The notes beneath the pieces are model-generated. The model did no database searches. It saw nothing but the letters and a program-made list of their open reading frames with translations, and was not told the origin of the DNA. From a virus, in IMG/VR virus record IMGVR_UViG_3300031688_000003, positions 55,272 to 119,271 of that record: a stretch of 64,000 nucleotides of DNA; one strand, written 5' to 3'. Below are positions 19,513 through 34,500 of this stretch, piece by piece. Numbering within the stretch: the first letter of the stretch is position 1; each line of letters begins with the position of its first letter. Both the position numbers and the translations under genes were made by a program.

Positions 19513-22500
19513 ATGGCTGAAATAGATGAAACCACACAAGGAAATACTAACCTTCCTCAAGATCAAAATATATCTAATCAAATGGTACAGGAAGAGTCTA
19601 TTCCTGAGAGTAATGTACCTCAAGTAAGTGATATAAATTTTGAAGATATTGCTGATATGATAGGTTCACCTACTGGTAACTTAGCTAGCCTTCAGCTTAG
19701 AGATCCTGTATTTGAGGGGATGTTAAGACAAGCTGCAATACCTATTAACTCAGCACCACCTATGACTGGTTTACATTCTTCATCTAATCCTTTACCTGGT
19801 AAAGCAACACAACATTATAATCCATATGAAGATTCCACGCCACCTGACATGACCACTATAGAGGGTAAGAAAAAGATGATGATGCAAGGAATGCATCAAG
19901 CTATGGTTAATCCAAGACAACAAAAAGCTCCAGGTTATAGATCAGATTTAGAATATGGAATAAGAGAAACAAATTTTGATAGATATTATGCACATAATAA
20001 ATATGATGAATTAGGATTTCATCCTTTTAGAAATAATGAACAAATATATAATGCTAATGCCACACTCTGGGATGATCATGCTAGAGCATGGAAACAAACA
20101 AGCCGTACTTATTGGACTGGTTTCACTTCTAGTTATGATGCTATAGGAGATTGGTTATCTGGTGATGGATACCTTTCTCCAGATAGAGATGGTGCAGAAG
20201 CTTTTGTTGATGCTATGCGTATTGGTAACTCATCAAAAGAAGGAGTAGGAGGTGCAGCAATAAGGTTTGGTTTAAATTCAGGATATACATTTGGTATTAT
20301 ATCTAATATCATGGCAGAAGAAATAGTACTTGCAGGTGTTACTGCACTTTCAGGAACAGGAGCTGCTCCAGTTGCAGCAGCAAGAACTGCTCAGAATGTT
20401 GGAAGACTAAAAACGGCATGGAATGCATTTGGGACAGCATTTAAAACAGGTGTTGGTCAGTCAACTAGAATATCAGCAGGTGCAAAACTTATGAAGGATA
20501 TGAATAAGGTGGAAAATGCTAGACATTTTTTTACTGCTGTAGGTGAGGGTGCTTTAAACTTTGTTACTCCAGGAACAATGCAGGCTATCCGAACTCTTAA
20601 CACTTCCAAAGGAGTTGTAAGAGGTGCTCAAAGTATTAAAAATGCAAATGCAGTATTTGGTGGATTTTATAGAGATATGAGACAAATCAATCTTGCAATA
20701 GCAGAAAGTAAGTTAGAATCAGGAATTGTTTATAATCAAATGATTGATGGTTTATATCATGATTATGTTGCACAATATGGTGATACTCCACCTTCAGAAA
20801 AGATAGATGAGATACGTCAAAAAGCAACTGCAGCTTCTAGTGCTACTATGGGTTTCAATGCTCCTCTTATATATTTATCTAATAAAATTGTATTAGGTAC
20901 ATTATTTCAAGGAATGGGTGGTGGTCTTAGTAGACTAGCATCAAGATATGAAGGTAAAGGTGCAGCACGTCTTTTTAGAAATAGTACAGTTAAACCAGCT
21001 GCAGCAAAAGCTACTACTGATGTAGCTAAAAAAACAATGTATGATGGTGGTTCAACTTTTATAAAGAGACTTAAAAATTTAGGTGTTAAAGGTTCAGCTG
21101 GTTCTGTTGGTGCTTTTGCATTAAGATACACAGGTGCTAACTTTGCTGAAGGTATTCAAGAACTTTCACAAGAGGTTATTGCTAAAACAGCAGAAGATTA
21201 TTACACTGGTTTATTTTTAGATCCAGCATCTATACAAAATATGTTATTGGATGCATCCCTTAAGGATGCAATAAATGCACAAATAAGCCCTCAAGGGTTT
21301 GAGGTATTTATGTCTGGGTTCTTAATGGGTGGTTTAGTTCAACCTGTACAACAAGGTCTAATGGTTGGATTACCTTCACTGTACCAAATGGGTAAAGGTC
21401 ATTATGGTACTAAACAAGATAAAGCAAAGTACCAACAATATAAAAAAACTAAAGAAGAATTTCTTTCTAAGTCTTTAGAAAACTTAAACCTTATTGCAGA
21501 AGATCCTTTAAAGTATTTTGATCCTACAAAATTAAATGCAGTAGAACAGAAGCAAATAAATGAAAGATTATTACAATCTTCATACTCATCTGATATGTTA
21601 TCATTCATGGATGATAAAGATCAGTCTATGTTCTCTCAACTTGATTACTTGTATAAGACTGGTAAATCTTCAGAATTTAAGTATCTATTAGAGGACTATA
21701 CTAAATTATCTGATGCAGAACTCTTAGAAGGTTTTCCTGAATATACAAAAGAGATTAAGTCAGGTAAGTTAAGAGGAAAATTAGAAAAAGCTATCAGTAA
21801 GATTGATGAGTTTAAAAAAGGTTGGGATATGGTAAAGATGAGTTATCCAAACCCATATGATCCATCTGAATTTATGGAGGGTTCTGCTGAATGGAATATA
21901 ACAGCATTACAATCATTAGCATATGATCATTCTACAAAACTATTAATGTATTCACAAGATACTTTTAAAAGAGCACTTGAAAGATCAAATAGTATATTTG
22001 AAAGGTTAAGTGGTGAATCTGTAATAAGTAAGTTTAATACTAATGATATATCTGCATTATTAGATCTTAAGAGTCTTAAAACTGAAATGGAACTTCTTAA
22101 GTCTGAAATTGAACTTGGAGCAACAACATCAGAACAGAAAGAACTTATAGAGACAAAAACAAAAAGGTTAGAGTTACTACAAAATTACTTTGATATAATC
22201 ACTAACCCAGAAAACTTTACTAAAAGAAGTGAAGATAATATTGCTATATCTGCAAAAACAGATATGGAAGCAACAGAAGAGACTGGAGATGACACTATGG
22301 AAATTGGTGGTCAAAGATATAAAGCAGCTAGAAAAGTAACTTCTGAAGTTGGAACTTTTGATAGAAGAAAAATTAATAAGTTAACTCCAGCATTTAATGC
22401 ATATATCAATTTCTTAGCAGAACAGAAAGGAGAATTCATTCATGGTAATGATATGACTGATGTGTTAAAAGATATAGTAGATTATAAATTTCTAAAAGGA

Positions 22501-25500
22501 AGATCACAAACATACTTCAGAGCTATTGAAAATTTGAATAATCCAGAAGCTATGGGTGATACAGCTCAGAGAATTGCTGAAAGATTAAAGATTATATTTG
22601 ATAGAAATAAAGAGGATGTTGAAGTTGCAGTTAAAAAGTATGTAAATGATTTAGAGAAAAATGAATTAATAAATCAATTTGCATCTCAGCTTATTTACCC
22701 TGATGCAGATCAAGTTATTTTATTTTTCCAAGAAGGTATTATACCAACTATATTTCAATCTCCATCTGGACAAATTACAGCACAAGATAATACAGGTAAG
22801 TGGGAAGCTATACAAAACCTAATCAAAGCATACCAAAATAGACCAGGAACAGAAACAACTGTTCAACCTGGAGATGCTGTTACTGAAGATGAAATAAATA
22901 ATGAAGATGAGTTTGATAGACTAGCAAATCAAGCTGAACAGAAAGTTACTGAAATATCAGAATCTACTAATGCTGTATTAGTTACAAAATGGAAATCATA
23001 TGTTCAGTCTAGAGTTGGTACTTCTGGAAAAGTTTTATCATGGAATGATTGGCAGAATACTAAAGAAGCAAAAAATATAAAAGCTATTAGAGCAGAGTTA
23101 GATGTTGTTTATTTAAGTAACTTAACTTTAGATCAACAACAACAAAAATCTTTTGATAAATGGTTAATTGAAAATCAAAGAACACCTGAAGTATATAGAA
23201 TACTTGACTCAAAGGGTGGGTCAATAAGTGATTATATTATTACTGATTCTGACACAGCACAAACTGATAAGTTAGATGCTGGAGATGTATTAACTGAAAG
23301 TCCTACAGGTATAAACATATTAAAGAAACTAGTGTCTAGTCAATCAGGTGATGATGAATTTTTCTATGAAGTTGTAGATAATAATATGAATAATCTACAT
23401 CAACAATATGTAAATGTTGATCCTAGTATAATGGATACATATGCTACTATGGGTGAGGCTTTAAAAGCTCAAGATGCAATTATAAAGTTACTACCTAGTA
23501 ATAGCACTTTCCCATTTCAAGGTAGAGATTTTCATTATAAACAGATATTACAAGATAACAACAAAGAACTTTTTACAGTAATCACAACACCTTCATTATT
23601 TAATAAGGGTGGTAAATTATACTTAAGACCTCTTGAATTTGCAAATGATCCTAAGAAAAGCTTTGAAGTAACTGATGTGGGTAATTATAGTCCATTAGAT
23701 GCTACTAATTTTAAGGCATCATCAAAGCAGGATAACTTATTAAAACTTAGACAATCAGAACCTATTAGACTATATGCTAGAAGAGCAGATAATGAAACAG
23801 CTGAAGATGCTGAAGTAAGATTAACTGATAGATTAAAAGAAATACCTCAAGAACAAGTTCGTGCTTTTACATTAAAGGTCTCTAGAAATGCTAAATGGGA
23901 AAGCTTTTTAAATGAAGAACCAACAAATAGAGGTAAGTTAGGTACTGAAGAGTTTAATAATCCAAGATTAAGAATTGGTTCAGAAGAATTAACTGTTGCT
24001 GTAATGCATGGACGTGAAATACTTGGATACTTACAGGGACCTACTGGATCTATTATTTTAGATGCATATGATAATGTTATAAATCCTTTATCTTTAACTG
24101 AAGATCAAGCAGAAGAGTACTTTCAAATATATAAAACATCTTCTACACAACTTAGAACTGCTGCAGAACAACTTCAAATAATAAAAAATAACTATGCAAG
24201 TAGTATTTTATTAAATAAAAAGCTAAGAGATCTATTAGGAAGTGATCAAGAAGCAGATATTCCTATAGCAAAAATCAAAGGTTTAGATCTTAGAATATCT
24301 CCAGGTGAAATGTCATTTGCTGCTAAAGGTAAAGGAGTAACATTTTCTGAATTACATAGTAGTACAGTTGATGGAAAGAATATATGGGTAGTAGATAACC
24401 GTAGTGATGGTAATGGTGGTATAATTACAAATATTACTGATGATGAAGTTTATGAAAAGACTGATGCATTAGTAAGTGCAGCAACTGATCAGTCAGGATA
24501 TAATCCTTTAAATACTAAAAGTAGATATGTTGCAGCAGTAAGACTTAACAATGGAACATTTACATTTGTAGAATTAAAAGCAGGTGAATTAACTAGTGAT
24601 GAGAAAAGTCAGTTAACATTAGATATTCTAAATGAACAAGATAAAACATTAGCTGAAAACATTGATAAAGAAAATGATGAAGTAAAAGATGCTACTGTTA
24701 ATTTTGCATTCAATGAAAAACTTAAAAATGATTTCTATGTATTTGGAAAAACTGGAGAGTTTATTGATATAGAACTTACAGCTAGAGGTGATGTACAAGT
24801 CATATATAGAAATACAAAGAAAGCTGGAAAAGATGGTAAAGCATTAAGAGTTACATATACTGTAAATGAGAATGAACTTAAAGGTGTTAAAGAATCTGCA
24901 AATCCTTTTAAAGAATTCTTAACTGTAATCAATAACAAAATTAAATTTAAAGATTCATCTATTGAAGTAAAGAGTGGTCTTAAATTAAGCTCAGATAACT
25001 TTAGATCATCTATACCTAAAGAAGCTACAATACAAGATCTTGCATCTGTAGTTACTAACTTTAATAAAGGACTAAGAGAAAACATTAGAATTGAAGCAGT
25101 CATTGCTGATTCAGCTCAGATTAATAATATTTTAAATAATGTAGAGCTCCCATCTTTTGTAAAGAATAGTGTTAAAGAACAAATAGAAAATACAGATCAA
25201 GTACTACTTGAAGCTGAAAGTGAAGCACCTGAGTTGACTCCAGAGTATATGAGACGTTTATTTGCAGAAGGATATGTAAATATAGACACTAACATTATAA
25301 AAGCAATAGCTAGAAAGCTAGCAACTAATATAGAATTATCAGCAGCTGAACGTACAATTTATGCTAATAATAAAAATACACAAGTACGTGATGATATAAA
25401 CTTATTAAAGCTTACATATAGATCAGGTGTAATTGAAGAGGGTGGTTCCACTGATATTGATATTGAAGGTAATCCAGTTGTAGTTGAAAAATCTCCATCA

Positions 25501-28500
25501 AGAAAAATAGCTGATCAAATTAAAGATCTTGAAGAAGAATCTGGTAAGTTAGAAGATAAAATTTGGGAAGATACATATTATAGCATTGCTTCTGATGAAC
25601 AAATTAAAGCAGATCCTAGTGTGATAAAAGAAGGTAACATTGCTGCTAATGATGCTATTGAGAATAGTGAAGAATTAAAAAGTATTGAAGCTAAGATTGC
25701 TGAGTTAAAAAAGAACTTAGCTCCAAAGGTTATTAATGAAAGACTTGGTCAAGAACATATTGAACAAATTGATGAATTTATTACTTGGTCTCAACAGAAC
25801 TTACCTGACTTTATTCAAATACAAGACATAAGAGATTTATCAGCTAGACTAAAAGAGAATGGTAAGACAGCTGGTATGTTTACATTAGAACTAAACACAT
25901 TAGGAAATAATATAGAAGGTAATATATATGTAGGTGCACAAACACCATTTAAATACCACGAAGCATTTCACGGGGTGTTTAGAATGTTACTTAGTGAAGA
26001 AGAGATTAGAAAATATATTTCACTTGCTAAAACAGAGAAGCTTGCTGCACTTAGGAAAGAAGGTAAAAAACTATCACAAGCTCTTAATGAACTTAGAACA
26101 TCACATAGTATCTATAATAAACTATCTAAAACAGAATTAGAACATAGACTATATGAAGAATACTTAGCAGATGCATTTGACGCATTTAAAATGAAGCCTA
26201 AGGGAACTAAAACTTCTTCTGAAATTAAGAGTCTGTTTACAAGAATTATAGAATGGATTAAAGCTGTATTTAATAGATTTAGTAAGAATGAATTAACAAC
26301 TTTATTTGAGAATATTGATTCAGCAAAATACTCTATATCTTCAGTTCAATCTAATAGGTTTACAACTGCTACAGAAACTGGCATAACCTCAGCTGCACCA
26401 AAAGTAATTGCTATAGATAGTTTTGAGAATACATATACAGATCCATTCACAGGACAAGAGATTGTAAGTTTATCTAATATATATATGCCTGCTAATGATC
26501 AAAGACAATTAATTGCTACTGTTTCAGCACTATACAGAAGCTATGTAGAGAGAGGTGATTTATTAACTATGTCTAAAAGAGATGTGTTAAATACAGCTAT
26601 TGCTGATTACACTAAACTTCTTAATCCAAGAAGAACTTACTACACTAGTGAATCAAATGGTATATCATTTAGAAGTATAAGAAAGAAACTTAAAACATAC
26701 TATAAAGCTTTAAAAACAAATAGAGACGTAATTGCTGAGAACGTTACTAATTATTTAGCAATCTTTGATGCCAAATATCAAATTGAACAAGATGCATTTG
26801 AAGAGCATATACATAATGAAGATAACAACATAAGGAAGGTTGACCAGTATGGTAAAGATGCTAGTCAAATAGGAGGAGCTATGTCATTATCAACTGAATT
26901 AAGAACATTTATTGCAACTACAGTATTATCAGAACAAGATTTATTTGGAAATACAGAAACACTAGAGGGAATTCCTATTGTAACTACAGTTGATTTTAAC
27001 TTTGCATATAGTGGTCTTCTAAAAGCTTTATCTGATAAGACAACAGACTTGGAATTATTAAGAGCACTTGCTTTATTTAGTTCATCTAATAAGAATACTG
27101 CAGCTGTAGCTAATAATATATTTAATGAAATAGGTATAATAGATCCAATATCTTTATTAGATGCAGAACAATTACCTGAAATATCAAATCCAAATTTCTT
27201 ACAAAAAGTTATAAAAGGATTTAATATGTTTAGAGTAGACTATATGTTTGCTCATAAAGATGATGATACTGGTATTGTGTTCTTATATGCAGCAAATAAG
27301 AAAGATGATGCACATTCACAAATAGATCATTGGTCTCAGCACTTTGATGAAGTTTATCCTACATTATTAACTGATGATGGAAAGAAAAAAGCTGTATCAT
27401 TACTTAACTTGTTTTACTCTAAACTTCAGAATCCAAAAGAAAGAAGTAGGAATGCATTAGACATAGAATCAAAGGATATAGCTAAAAAGATATATGAACA
27501 AATTGGTATACAACTAAACGCTGAAACTATTAAGTATAGTATATTATCTACCAAAGTAGTTAGAAAGAACTGGGAAGAAGCAATTGTTTCTTTAGGTTTG
27601 TCTGCTGGAGCTGATCCAATTGTATCAGAAGATATTGCTGAGTTAAGAAATTCAATTTCAAGAGGGGAAAACATATTCTTAGATAATCAAACTAACATAC
27701 CTGAGAATGAAGCTGAAGAACAAAGCACACCTGAGGTGGTTGAACAAAGTACAGGTATTAGTAGTAGATTAAAAAAGATGGCTAATACAAATGCTAACTT
27801 TGATGAGACAGTAGGTGCTACAGTATTTAGAGATCCAAAAGGTAATTTAATATATGCTCATCAGATGCCTACATTCCATTTAGTGAAGATTGCTGAAATG
27901 AGTGAAGCTAATTGGGCAAGTACTAAATTAGAAGAGAATAAATTCTTTAATAGAAATTACTTATTAAACAATGATAAGTTCTTGGCTCATGCAAAATCTG
28001 GACAATTAAAGGTATCAAGATTTATAGGAAGTAAGGAAGGTAGACTAACTGAGAATGAACAAGGAACTCTAATAGAGAATAGAGGTTTAAACACTAATCA
28101 AAAAGATGGTGTATCATTTGGAGAATCAACAGGTGCAGAATTTATTGCTGATGTTCTTAACTCTTATGTATATAACTATAATAGAAATAGTCAATCTGTA
28201 CCCTTAAACCCATATGATAAAAATGGTAAGGAGTTATTTTATATAACTGCTCCCGTAGATTTGAAAGTATTATCTGATGCTAGTACTTCAGACTTTGTTG
28301 ATCTACCAATTGAAAAAATGATAGAGCAAGATGAATCAGGAGATATTAAACTTACTGACCATACTCTTGATGCATTGATCAATAACATTTTACAATATGA
28401 ATATGACCGTGTTGCAGATGAATTAAATGCAGAGACAACTGCTAAAGATGTCATAGAAGGATTCAATACAGATATTATAAAGAAAGGAGTACAAACAGGT

Positions 28501-31500
28501 CAAAGAGGAAAGAGGTTTGTAAGATCAAGAGGATTTATTACTTCAAGAAAATCTAAGATTAAAGTATTAGGTGGTATTAAAACACCTCTGATGTCTGAAA
28601 AGACAAGAGCAGATATTGCAATAGGAGAACAAAGAATAATATTAAGGGGTGGAAAGGCTCTTGGAAAGATTGGTTTAGATTCAGGACAAGAATCACCTAT
28701 ATCAATTGACTATAAAGTTGAAGGTGAAACAAAGTTTGAATCATTTATACTAAAGAATAAAGGCCTTGTATCTGTAGATAACATCAACTTAGATGAGTAT
28801 TTAACAAATCTTGGTGAAGCTAAGAGCACTAAACCTTTTGCTGGTAAGAAGAAACAGAACACTGCTAAGTTAGGGGATGTAACTTATTACTTCCAAAGAG
28901 GTGATGATGCTAGATTCTTTAATGGTACAATACAACAATATGCATATGAGTTTATCCCATTAGGAGAAGCAAATATAGAGATAGGTGTTGAAGAAGTTAA
29001 AACTGTATCAACACAACAAACTACTGAGGTTAAAGCTACGGCAGGAACAAATTATAAAATTAAAAAGTATGATACTGGTTTAGAGAGTCTTTTACTTTCT
29101 AGAGGTGGAAAAGAAATAGGACATATAGATATAGACTCAAGTGAAAAAAATATAGCAGACGAAGAAGTTAATGCTATGTATAATGCTAATCCTGAAAGAA
29201 AAACTATTGTTAATATAGAAATAAATAAAGCTGAACAAGGAAAAGGACTAGGAAAATATTTATATAAATTAGCAGCTAAAGAATACGGTACTTTAAGGTC
29301 TGATATTTCTATAAGTCCTGAAGCTTTTCGTGTATATGAAAGTTTAGTTAAAGAAGGGTATGCAAAAAAGATAACTAATATAAAACAAATAGAAGGAAAT
29401 GTTGGAACGTTTTTAATTCAAGATACAGCAGGTCAACAAACTACAGAATCAGATGTAGCTTACTTTGAGTCAGATACATTTGTGGAAGAGACTTTAATCA
29501 ATGCTGCTAAAGAAGGGTTAACCTTTGATCAGGCAGTAGATAGAATAGGTAAAGATAAGTTAAAAGGAATAATAGAAGAAAGAATTCTTACAGATTTCTT
29601 TGACTTCAGACGTTTGCTTACTAATACCAAAGCTACTGCTAAACTTAGTAGTGAGCTTACTGAAGGTTTAGGTATGATAGTTAGACCTGAAAAAGGTAAA
29701 AAAGGTAAAGCTTATCATAAAGTTACAAATGAGGGAAGGAAAGCAATGACACTATATAATCTTAAAGAGAATGATCTAGATTATAATCTTGCTCAAATAT
29801 TCATGCATGGTTATGTAAATGCAAGATCCTTTAATGATTTACTATTAGGTGATCATGCTTTACTATTTGAAAACTTTACTGCTGAAACTAAAAGGGCTAA
29901 AATGCAAAATGCATCAGGACCTAGTGCAGCCTCAGCTATAGTAGCACCTAAGCTTGGTATTAATCATACATTCATGGCTGATAATAGTATTAGTTTATTT
30001 ACTTATCATGATCCAAAAGTTCAGAAGAGATTTTCAAATGGTACGATTGAATCAACAGATGCACAAATGGTTGGTACAGTTAAATCATTTAGACACCTTT
30101 GGTTTGGTGTAGGTAAACTATCTCCAGCACAATCAGATCTATTAGATAGAATAGAAAGAGGTGATGTGATTACTGCTGAGGATATGTGGGGTGATGTGAA
30201 GTTAGGTACTGAAGGTTATATAAAACTTAATGCTATAATAAACTCTAAGAAGTTTGTTTATGGTGATGGTAATGTATTTGCTAAGATGTCATTCTTTATG
30301 TTAAGTAAAGGTCTTACGTCATACAAAAACAAATTTGGAGAATGGGTTGCACTTCCACAAATGGAAGAGCTTCATAATTTAAGAGTAAAGCTTGAAGCTG
30401 CTGAAAAAGGTACTCAAAAAGTATCACTTGCTATACCAACATCAGGTTCTAAAATGATGAAGAAGAATGTAATCACTGCAAAAGAAATGTATGGTTCTAA
30501 ATCTATACTTGAGATACAGGAAGATTATAAAGATGTAAATGGATCACACAGGAGTATAACACAAGGATTAAATCCTAAATGGATGAGACTTCAAGTTATT
30601 AATCCATCAAACAAGCTAGAGGGAATTGATCCACGTCAGATGAAGCAACTAGCTACAACTGAACAAACTGATAATATAGAAGTAGTTATAGGTGGTGTAC
30701 CAATTTCTATAAAGAAAATAAAAGAAGCATATCATAAATCTGTTTCTGATCAAGTTACATTAAGATATAGAAACAAAAGAAATCTTGTGTTTAATTTAGG
30801 AACTGCTTTAGATGAGATAGGGAAGAGTGTAGATATTAATAAAGTAACAGTTAACCTTAGATCATTCTTACGTTATGCTATATCTGGACTTGAAGCTTCA
30901 AAGTCTAAAACACAAATGTTAGAGTTCTTCTCCTTTGATGAAGTAGGTAACCCTAAGTTTAATTTAAATAATCCCATTACAATAGATAAGTTCCAAGAGT
31001 TATTCTTAGGTTACTTTAGTAAAGGTGTTCTTGCTGGTAAACAAGCTGAGATTACAGCAGCATTAGTTTCTAGTCATGGAGCAAAACCTATGAGGAAAGT
31101 TTTAGAGTTAGATGAAAATGGTCAACCTTTAAGAACTCAGGTTATAAGAATGGATGAGTTTAAAGAAATGAAGACTAAACCAGAAATAGCTGATAAGTTT
31201 ATTGAAATTGATAATGAACCAGGTAAATGGGTAGGTCTTAAAGTAGGAGATGTAATACTACAGAAGTTACAACATAATGTATATGATCCAATAACGAAAG
31301 AGTACTATAGTGAATTTATGATGGCAGCACATCATAGAGAAGTTTATAAGAATCTTAAACCTGGGGACATAATTCCTATTGAAATTGCAGAAGCTTTGGG
31401 TATACGTATCCCTTCACAAGATAAACATTCTGCTATGAGTTTAAGACTTGTAGATTTCTTACCTGTCTATTATGGATCCTCTGCAATGTTCTCTGATGAG

Positions 31501-34500
31501 TTAATTGAAATATCAGGAGCGGATTTTGATATTGATAAATTATTCATGCATATTAAAGAGTGGTATTATGCAAAAGGGAAATTTAATGAATACGGTAAAA
31601 GCAATACAGATAAGGGAAGATATGCAGAATATATAAGAAATGTTTTATCTCAAGTAAATAAGAGAGGAACAGCAGTATCTGACGCAGTTACTAATTGGAG
31701 TACAAATGATTCAGCATTCCTAGACGAGGAAGAAACAGCAGATTTGCAAGATGACTTAGCTAGACAAACAGCATCTGAATTAAAAGTAAATGCAAGCTTA
31801 TTTAAAGAAGCATATAGTGCAAAAATTATATCTTATGTATTAGAAATAAATGATAGTATAACAGATGAACAAGTGATAAAACTGTACAATAAGAATGAAG
31901 ATTTATATGGTGCTTTACAAAGTTTAGGTCTTCCTGTTACATTAAAAGAATATAAAGCATATTTTGAGAAGAATGGTGAACCATATGAAGCAGCAATAAA
32001 CAATGATATACTTGATCAAAGGATTGCTTTGATTGGTAATGAAGGGATTGTTAAACCTAAAGACGGAAGACAAATAGGTATTGGAAATGAGCCAGCAGAT
32101 CTAGAACCTTTATATGAAATTAGAGATTATCTTAAAGAAGAGTTTCCTGAGTTAGCTGATTTTGCTAATCCTGAAGATATTGATCCTGATAACATGTTAG
32201 GTCTTCTTGAGACTTGGAATAGTATTAAAACTGGTGAAGGAGGTATTGGTGCAGCTGTAAGACCAAATGTTGTTCTTAATATGTTAGGTGAGAATGGTAT
32301 TAAGGTTCAGAGTAATATTGCTGCAGGAAGAGAGTTGAATCCTCAGATTAGATTTAATAGTACTACATTTAGTGAGTTTGCAACTAAGTATTCTATTGAA
32401 GGTAAGGGTAATGATAAAGCTGTAAGAACACAGTATCTTATATCATCTCTGATTACAATGATGACAGATAATGCTAAAGAGAGATTAGCTGATGTATTAA
32501 GTATAAATAAGAATTCACTTGCAGTTGTAACAACGTTATCTTCATTAGGTGTACCAATTAAGACTAGTATGTTATTACTTAAGAATCCTATTATTAAATT
32601 AGGATATGACTTAGCAATAAATAAAGTATCCCCAATGGACCCTGGTATATCATCTATACTAAAGAAAAGATTAACATTCTTAAATAATGATTATGAAATA
32701 TCTACTGTCCCTGTAACAGATGCTATACTTACTGGAGCTATAATGAATGACTGGGTTAACCCAACTCTTCCTTTAACTTCAGGTTTTGGTACAGATATGA
32801 CAGGTCAAACTCCTGAAGGATATACTGATGAAGAAGCTTCTCTTGAATACTCAGTAATTAAACAATTTGTTAATGCACGTAGATTGACAGACTATACAGG
32901 TAAATTAGGATCACTTGTGGATTTACTTGCTGGGTTTGGTAGAAGCACTCAAGATATAGATAAAGCTGCTAATGACTTTAAAGAACTTGGTGTAGGATTA
33001 TCTGACTCAGAATTTAAGAAACTTAAAGATAAAGACGGAGTTGCAATTCCTATTGATGTAAGACCAATATTTGAAGGTAATGATTTCCGTGCAACTTACT
33101 ATAATATATTTAAAGAATTCACAGAAGATTTATTACCTGCTGTATTTATAACACGTACTGCTGAGTTTGTTAAAATGAAAGAAGCAGTGGTTGCAAATAT
33201 GATAAGTAATAATATGCTAGTAGATGAGAGAAGAGTAAATATTATTGAGAAGGATGTACTTAGTTATTTAACTATGACTTCATACAAGCAGTTCTTACTT
33301 AATTCTCCAGATGGTGCAGAGAAATTAGGTTCATTACAGAACGGTTTAATATATGATGATCTTGGAGGAGAAAACTCTGTTACTATAGATAATGTTATAA
33401 CTAGTGTTAGGAATTACTTCAAAGCAGAAGGTAAAGAAAATTACTTCATAGAGAAGTTTATATATCTAGACTTAGCTTCTAATGATACTAATAAGGCTGG
33501 TATTAATAGAGCTAAAGCAAACAACTGGACACAGATGAGTGATTCTAAAGTTGTAGACTTACAAGCTAGTTTTGCAGAGATCTATAGTGAACCAGCATTA
33601 AGAACACACGCTTATGATCTTATGCATTACCTTTTAGTTAAAGATGGCATGCAATTTAAAAATAACACTTTCTTAAGTGCTATACCTGGGTTTATGTTTG
33701 ATAGAGTATTGAATGCAATATCAGCAGGACATACATTATTGAAATCTACAACTGCAACAGATTCTTCATACAACTTAGTATTTGGTAAATCTTCAGAGAT
33801 GCTAGCTAATGATTTTGTAGAAGGTTATCTTAAGTCAAATCAAAATGGTTGGTTATTACCTATGGTAAAATCTATAACTACTGATGAAGCACAAGCTGCA
33901 CATATAAATAAAGAAGGTAACTTAATTGTTAATATGTTTAATGGTGTAAAATCTTTCACAGAACAGAAGGGTACAAAAGTAATTAAAGGTAAAAAGTATA
34001 AATTCCAACGAGAAGGTAAATCTATATTTGTAGATCAAAAGAGTAAGCAATATAAAGCTCTTGCTAAGAACATGGGTCAACTAGGTGGAATGGGTTTTAA
34101 ATTTGAAAATATAAAGAAAGGAGAAAAAGCTTTAGAATTAGTTCTTCCATTATATGTAAGAAATATATACAAAGATGACTTTGGGACTACATATGTAAAG
34201 AACTTTGAGTTACAACAAACATATAGAGAAAAGAGATTTTCTAAGTCTGGTGATATTATGAACATGTTAGATGGTGAAGAACTTGTAGCTAAAGGTTACC
34301 AGGCAGTATATGTTCCTGTAGAATTAGTTGGTTCAAATCAAGTTACTCCAGTTAGTTTTGCATTAGGAGAAGTTCCTACATACAAGTCACTAAGAGATAA
34401 GTATAAATCAGATCCTATGGATGGGCTTATTAATAGTTTAAATTTAGATCAGATTGAAGAAGATATTAAATCATTTGGTAATATGGACGCTGCTGCAATG

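Noticed and set aside
24735-25103. Minus-strand reading frame of about 120 codons inside the RNA polymerase gene
   Set aside because: It lies antisense to an intact gene with no start signal or recognisable product; likely a shadow. The same applies to other antisense frames across the giant genes.
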